Shown here: in pieces, positions 61,021-64,000 of the stretch
Layout: every line of letters starts with the position of its first letter
Numbering within the stretch: the first letter of the stretch is position 1
Assembly: GCA_011525785.1 (NCBI GenBank)
Contig: WYBT01000030.1
Coordinates: 186,001-250,000, forward strand
Source of the DNA: Planctomycetaceae bacterium
GTDB taxonomy: Bacteria > Planctomycetota > UBA1135 > GCA-002686595
DNA length: 64,000 nt
Direction: 5' to 3'
Translations under genes and position numbers: made by a program
Notes under the pieces: model-generated
What the model saw: only the letters and a program-made list of their open reading frames with translations
What the model was told of the DNA's origin: nothing
The model's database searches: none

Positions 61021-61665
61021 TCAGTCGGGGGAGTCGAGCGGCGCCACGCCGTCGATCTTCCACAGGCGCTGGAGCACGACCGACGTGGCGCGTTCGAGGT
61101 CGATATCGGCCGACGGCAGCGGCAGCCTTGCCACCAGTTGCGCTCCGCCGCCGGAGCGCTGCTCGAGTTCCAGCCGGGACGCGAAGTCGGTGAAGTCGTT
61201 GGCCAGGAGTTCGTCGTCGGCAGAAATTCGGAAGGTTTCCTCTCGCACCAGGTTTACACGGTACGTACGGCCTCCCAGTCGCACGTCCACGTCATGTCGT
61301 CCTCCGCCGCGCGCAATCTCTCCGACGACTTCGGGCGTCGCAAAAAGTTCCAGCCAAGGCTGGCGCCGGGCGAGTTCCTCGCGCGCCTGGGCGTAGGTGA
61401 ACAGCGACAATTGATTGCGCGCGGTGAAGTCGGCGCTGAAGCAGCGGTACTCGTACTCGTGCAGACCCGCGCGCAGGTAGGCCGCAAAGGCCTCGACCGC
61501 GCCGCGCGGCGACTCGAGCGAGGCGCGCGCCAGGGCCTGGTGCTCGCGGCGGCAAGAGCATCCGGTCCCCAGCAGCGTCAGGAAGGTCCATCCCAAGCCG
61601 AGCGCCCAACTCCGCGCCGCGCCGGCCGTACCCACAGCGCTCAGCTCTCGTTCTCCCGAGTTCAT
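61021..61665 (-). CDS. Lipoprotein of unknown function
   Basis: A 214-residue lipoprotein. The ATG at 61665 gives a signal peptide with lipobox LGTGC (Cys36). The mature part is helical then beta-rich: 'AVEAFAAYLRAGLHEYEY', 'LSLFTYAQAREEL', 'FRISADDELLAND'. This resembles NTF2-like or SnoaL-type small domains, but I cannot confirm it. It lies 26 bases upstream of ppdK on the same strand and may be co-transcribed. Confidence 0.6.
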   Translation of the reverse strand: MNSGERELSAVGTAGAARSWALGLGWTFLTLLGTGCSCRREHQALARASLESPRGAVEAFAAYLRAGLHEYEYRCFSADFTARNQLSLFTYAQAREELARRQPWLELFATPEVVGEIARGGGRHDVDVRLGGRTYRVNLVREETFRISADDELLANDFTDFASRLELEQRSGGGAQLVARLPLPSADIDLERATSVVLQRLWKIDGVAPLDSPD

Positions 61666-62019
61666 CGACTCGCTGGACCTCAAGCGCCGACGGCCGCGCG
61701 CCGAATCAGGCGCCACCGCGGCGCCGGGATTCCGCGAGCCGAGTCGCCGGACGAGCGGATGCTAGCGCGCGCCGACTTCGAGAGGTGCGCGCCGGTTCCT
61801 GCGGCTCCGTTTCCGACCGCGGCGGGTCGCTGGGCGCCGCGCCCAGCCCTCGACCCGTCCGATGTTTCGCGTCCCCGTTCCCTGACCGATCCGCGCCCGT
61901 TCCACGTTGCGCCCGTTCCTCACGCGCGGTGAGCGCGCCCGCTCTGCGAGCACCACGACTCGCGGCGGCGCGTCCGCGTTGACTACAATCCGGCACCTTT
62001 ACGGAGAGTCTCCGACACC
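61666..62019. other. Divergent intergenic region upstream of the DUF1573 gene
   Basis: 354 bases between divergent genes. Only TACAAT (61984-61989), 30 bases before the forward gene, stands out as a promoter element. No coding signal is seen. Confidence 0.5.
61984..61989 (+). promoter_or_regulatory. Putative -10 box (TACAAT)
   Basis: TACAAT lies 30 bases before the DUF1573 ATG, and GGAGAG (about 62003-62008) is a Shine-Dalgarno candidate between. No -35 element at normal spacing is clear. Confidence 0.5.
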
Positions 62020-63366
62020 ATGACCTCGTCTCTCGAACGTTTCGTTGCTTCCACGGCGTCCCTGCGCCGCTCTGCCCTGGTCGGCTTGGGCCTGGCCGCC
62101 TTCGCCGGCGCGCTCGCGGCCCAGGAAGGCCAGCCGCGGCCCGCCCCCGTGGTCACCACCTCGTCGGTCGGCGTGAATTCGGCCGGCGTCGCGTCGGGCG
62201 CGAAGTCCGCCCAGGACGTCAAGCCGCCGCAGACGCCCCCGCGCCCCGAGGAGAAGCCCGAGGAGGCCAAGCCCGCGGTCCAAGGTCCGGCGCCGCGCCT
62301 CGAGGCGACCGAGCTCGAGCACAACTTCGGTCGCGCGATCGAAGGCGAGAAGCTCACGCACGTGTTCAAGCTCAAGAGCGCCGGCCAGGCCGACCTGATC
62401 ATCTCGAGCGCCAAGCCGACCTGCGGTTGCACGGTGGCCAAGCTCGAAGTGATCAAGGCCGACGGCGCGCGCGAGATCTACAAGCCGGGCGACCCGCTGC
62501 CCCCGGGCGCCGAGCTCGCGGTCGAGGCGCAGCTCGACACCAAGAACAAGTCCAACCAGGCCAGCAGCAAGATCAACATCTACTGCAACGATCCGCGCCA
62601 GATCGTGACGCTCGGTCTGACCGCGATGGTCGACACGTACTTCGCGATCACCCCCAACGCGATCCAGTTCGGCGACCTGTCGGTGGCCGACACGCAGGAG
62701 CGCACCTTCGAAGTCGCCGGAAAGAAGGCCGGGGGCTTCAAGCTCTCGCTCGAGGACAAGCCCAAGCCGGACGGCATGCAGATCCAGCTCTCGCCGATCG
62801 AGCCGGACGCCGAGGGCAAGGCCACGCGCTGGAAGGTCACCGTCACGCTCGGGCCGGGCGCGCGCGAGGGCAACCTCGGCTACCCGATCAACCTGCGCTC
62901 CGACGAGGCCGTGGCCGGCGCCGTCGCGGACGCCAGCGGTCAGGTTCCGACCTATGGCGCAACGGTGATGGTCACCGCGCGCGTCCAGGGACTGATCTCG
63001 TTCGAGCCGCAGTACCTCTCGTTCGGACTCGTGCGTCCCGGCCAGATCGTGGGCCGCTCGCTGACGCTCAAGACCTTCGATCCCAACTTCAGCTTCGGCG
63101 ACATCAAGGTGCGCCTGTCGGGCCCCAACGATCAGAAGCCGGAGTTCCCCTACGCGAGTTCGTTCTCGCACGTCGTCAAGCCCGCGCCGGACAACAAGTC
63201 GGCGGTGGTCGAGCTGACGCTCAACGGCCTGCCTGAGAACGTCGACGGCTCGTTCCAAGGCCGCCTGATCATCGAGACTGGCCATCCGCAGAAGCCCGAA
63301 CTCCAGTTGCTGTTCTCGGGCGTGTGCCGTCCCGGCGTGAAGGCGCCCGGCGCGGCCGGCGGCTGA
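62020..63366 (+). CDS. DUF1573 secreted protein
   Basis: A 448-residue exported protein. The signal peptide ends near 'AGALAAQ', and a Pro-rich linker follows. The first DUF1573 domain has 'LEATELEHNFGRAIEGEKLT', 'VFKLKSAGQADLIISS' and the signature 'PTCGCT', a Cys-Gly-Cys motif usual in the family. A second, related beta-sandwich appears from about residue 205 and another from about 325. DUF1573 proteins are abundant in planctomycetes and Bacteroidetes; the function is unknown. A perfect hairpin follows the stop. Confidence 0.9.
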   Translation: MTSSLERFVASTASLRRSALVGLGLAAFAGALAAQEGQPRPAPVVTTSSVGVNSAGVASGAKSAQDVKPPQTPPRPEEKPEEAKPAVQGPAPRLEATELEHNFGRAIEGEKLTHVFKLKSAGQADLIISSAKPTCGCTVAKLEVIKADGAREIYKPGDPLPPGAELAVEAQLDTKNKSNQASSKINIYCNDPRQIVTLGLTAMVDTYFAITPNAIQFGDLSVADTQERTFEVAGKKAGGFKLSLEDKPKPDGMQIQLSPIEPDAEGKATRWKVTVTLGPGAREGNLGYPINLRSDEAVAGAVADASGQVPTYGATVMVTARVQGLISFEPQYLSFGLVRPGQIVGRSLTLKTFDPNFSFGDIKVRLSGPNDQKPEFPYASSFSHVVKPAPDNKSAVVELTLNGLPENVDGSFQGRLIIETGHPQKPELQLLFSGVCRPGVKAPGAAGG

Positions 63367-63400
63367 GCGCGCTCCGGCCCCAGGCCGAACGCTTCCTTTC

Positions 63401-63437
63401 GCGCCCTGCGGACGCCTGTGCGGCGACCGCAGGGCGC
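63401..63437 (+). terminator. Hairpin after the DUF1573 gene
   Basis: GCGCCCTGCGG (63401-63411) and CCGCAGGGCGC (63427-63437) pair perfectly over 11 bp with a 15-base loop. It lies 34 bases after the DUF1573 stop. The following GAGTCATTCTCC is a weak U-tract. Confidence 0.6.
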
Positions 63438-63523
63438 GAGTCATTCTCCTCGCGCGGCCGCGGCTGCAATCTCGCGCGCATCTTTCCCGCGGCCTTCGTA
63501 GCGCGCTCGCCGCAGGTGACTAT

Positions 63524-63529
63524 TAGACT
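63524..63529 (+). promoter_or_regulatory. Putative -10 box (TAGACT)
   Basis: TAGACT lies 15 bases before the ATG at 63545. The leader would be about 8 bases, too short for a normal Shine-Dalgarno. Confidence 0.45.
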
Positions 63530-63544
63530 CCCGCGCCACGTTTC

Positions 63545-64000
63545 ATGACTCAGGACCTGGGCGAATACCTCGTCGCGAAGGGTGCGATCACCCAGGAGCA
63601 GCTGCGCGACGCCCTGTCGCAGACGCGCGGCGGAGGCGATCTGGCCGAGGTGCTGGTGCGCATCGGGGCCTGCGACGAGGCGGCGGTGGCGCGCGCCTGG
63701 GGCGGGATCCTGTCGCTGCCCTTCGTCGACCTGAACAAGGGACCGATCGCGCCGGCGGTGCTCGAGCGCATTCCGGCCGACTTCGCGCGCGAGCAGGGCA
63801 TCCTGCCCGTGCTCGAGCGCAACGGGAAGCTGATCGTCGCGATCGACAACCCGCTCAAGCGCATCGTCGTCGACCAGTTGCAGTTCCAACTGGGCGGCGA
63901 GGTGGCCTGCGCCATGGCAGCTCGCACGGCGCTCAAACGCGCGCTCGAGAAGCACTACGGCGCCGCGCCCGAACAAGGCGTGGCCGAGTCGCTCAAGGCG
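63545..64000 (+). CDS. GspE/PilB N-domain protein, 5' part (runs off the window)
   Basis: The first 152 codons of a gene open to the window end. 'DLGEYLVAKGAITQEQLRDA', 'LAEVLVRIGACDEAAVARAW', 'PFVDLNKGPIAPAVLERIPA' and 'ILPVLERNGKLIVAIDNP' are the pattern of the MshEN/T2SSE_N domain at the start of type II secretion and type IV pilus assembly ATPases (GspE, PilB). The ATG follows a TAGACT hexamer closely. The ATPase core would lie beyond base 64000, so a stand-alone MshEN protein, which can bind c-di-GMP, is also possible. Confidence 0.8.
   Translation, partial: MTQDLGEYLVAKGAITQEQLRDALSQTRGGGDLAEVLVRIGACDEAAVARAWGGILSLPFVDLNKGPIAPAVLERIPADFAREQGILPVLERNGKLIVAIDNPLKRIVVDQLQFQLGGEVACAMAARTALKRALEKHYGAAPEQGVAESLKA

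Overview
GC-rich bacterial chromosome (third codon positions almost always G or C) carrying a planctomycete-like set of genes. It encodes many lipoproteins with clear lipoboxes, a TonB-dependent receptor (so a Gram-negative envelope), sulfatase-family lipoproteins, DUF1573, HEAT and TPR proteins, and a complete Bat (MoxR/DUF58/VWA/TPR/BatD) operon. The phylum call is inference from gene content; there is no 16S rRNA, tRNA, CRISPR array or insertion sequence that I can recognise in the window.

Layout. 1-6.3 kb: TPR lipoprotein, small BamE-like lipoprotein, a lipoprotein with a degenerate glycosidase barrel, and recG. 6.7-12.6 kb: large secreted HEAT-repeat protein, then a lytic transglycosylase overlapping an MscS channel. 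12.9-21.7 kb: eight-gene Bat operon in which nearly every start codon overlaps the previous stop. 22-31.3 kb: degenerate sulfatase-like lipoprotein, GT-C glycosyltransferase overlapping a histidine phosphatase, 2Fe-2S ferredoxin, sulfotransferase-like protein, DoxX-like protein, zinc-dependent phospholipase C-like protein, DegT aminotransferase and a CPA1 Na+/H+ antiporter. 31.35-33.5 kb: an island of lower GC with an antitoxin-like gene and an AlbA_2-domain protein. 33.5-37.5 kb: three-subunit molybdenum hydroxylase whose FAD subunit carries the four-cysteine insertion typical of 4-hydroxybenzoyl-CoA reductase. 37.6-46.3 kb: canonical sulfatase lipoprotein, TonB receptor, GT-C membrane protein, TPR lipoprotein, small membrane protein, radical SAM/SPASM enzyme. 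46.5-50.3 kb: alpha/beta-hydrolase-like protein without its nucleophile, Ski2-like DEVH helicase, small helical protein. 50.4-53.1 kb: FtsQ-like membrane protein and two unknown proteins. 53.5-58.1 kb: rplM-rpsI, yebC, a receiver-like/degenerate GGDEF protein, an M28 peptidase. 58.2-64 kb: ppdK, a small lipoprotein, a DUF1573 protein and the 5' part of a GspE/PilB N-domain protein that runs off the window.

Three themes stand out. First, several families appear as likely pseudoenzymes: sulfatase, alpha/beta hydrolase, GGDEF and GH113-like barrel all lack key residues. Second, transcription signals look uniform: a TANNNT -10-like hexamer lies 5-40 nt upstream of about sixteen starts, sometimes so close that the mRNA would be leaderless. 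Third, the only clear foreign-looking DNA is the 31.35-33.5 kb island next to the molybdenum hydroxylase genes.
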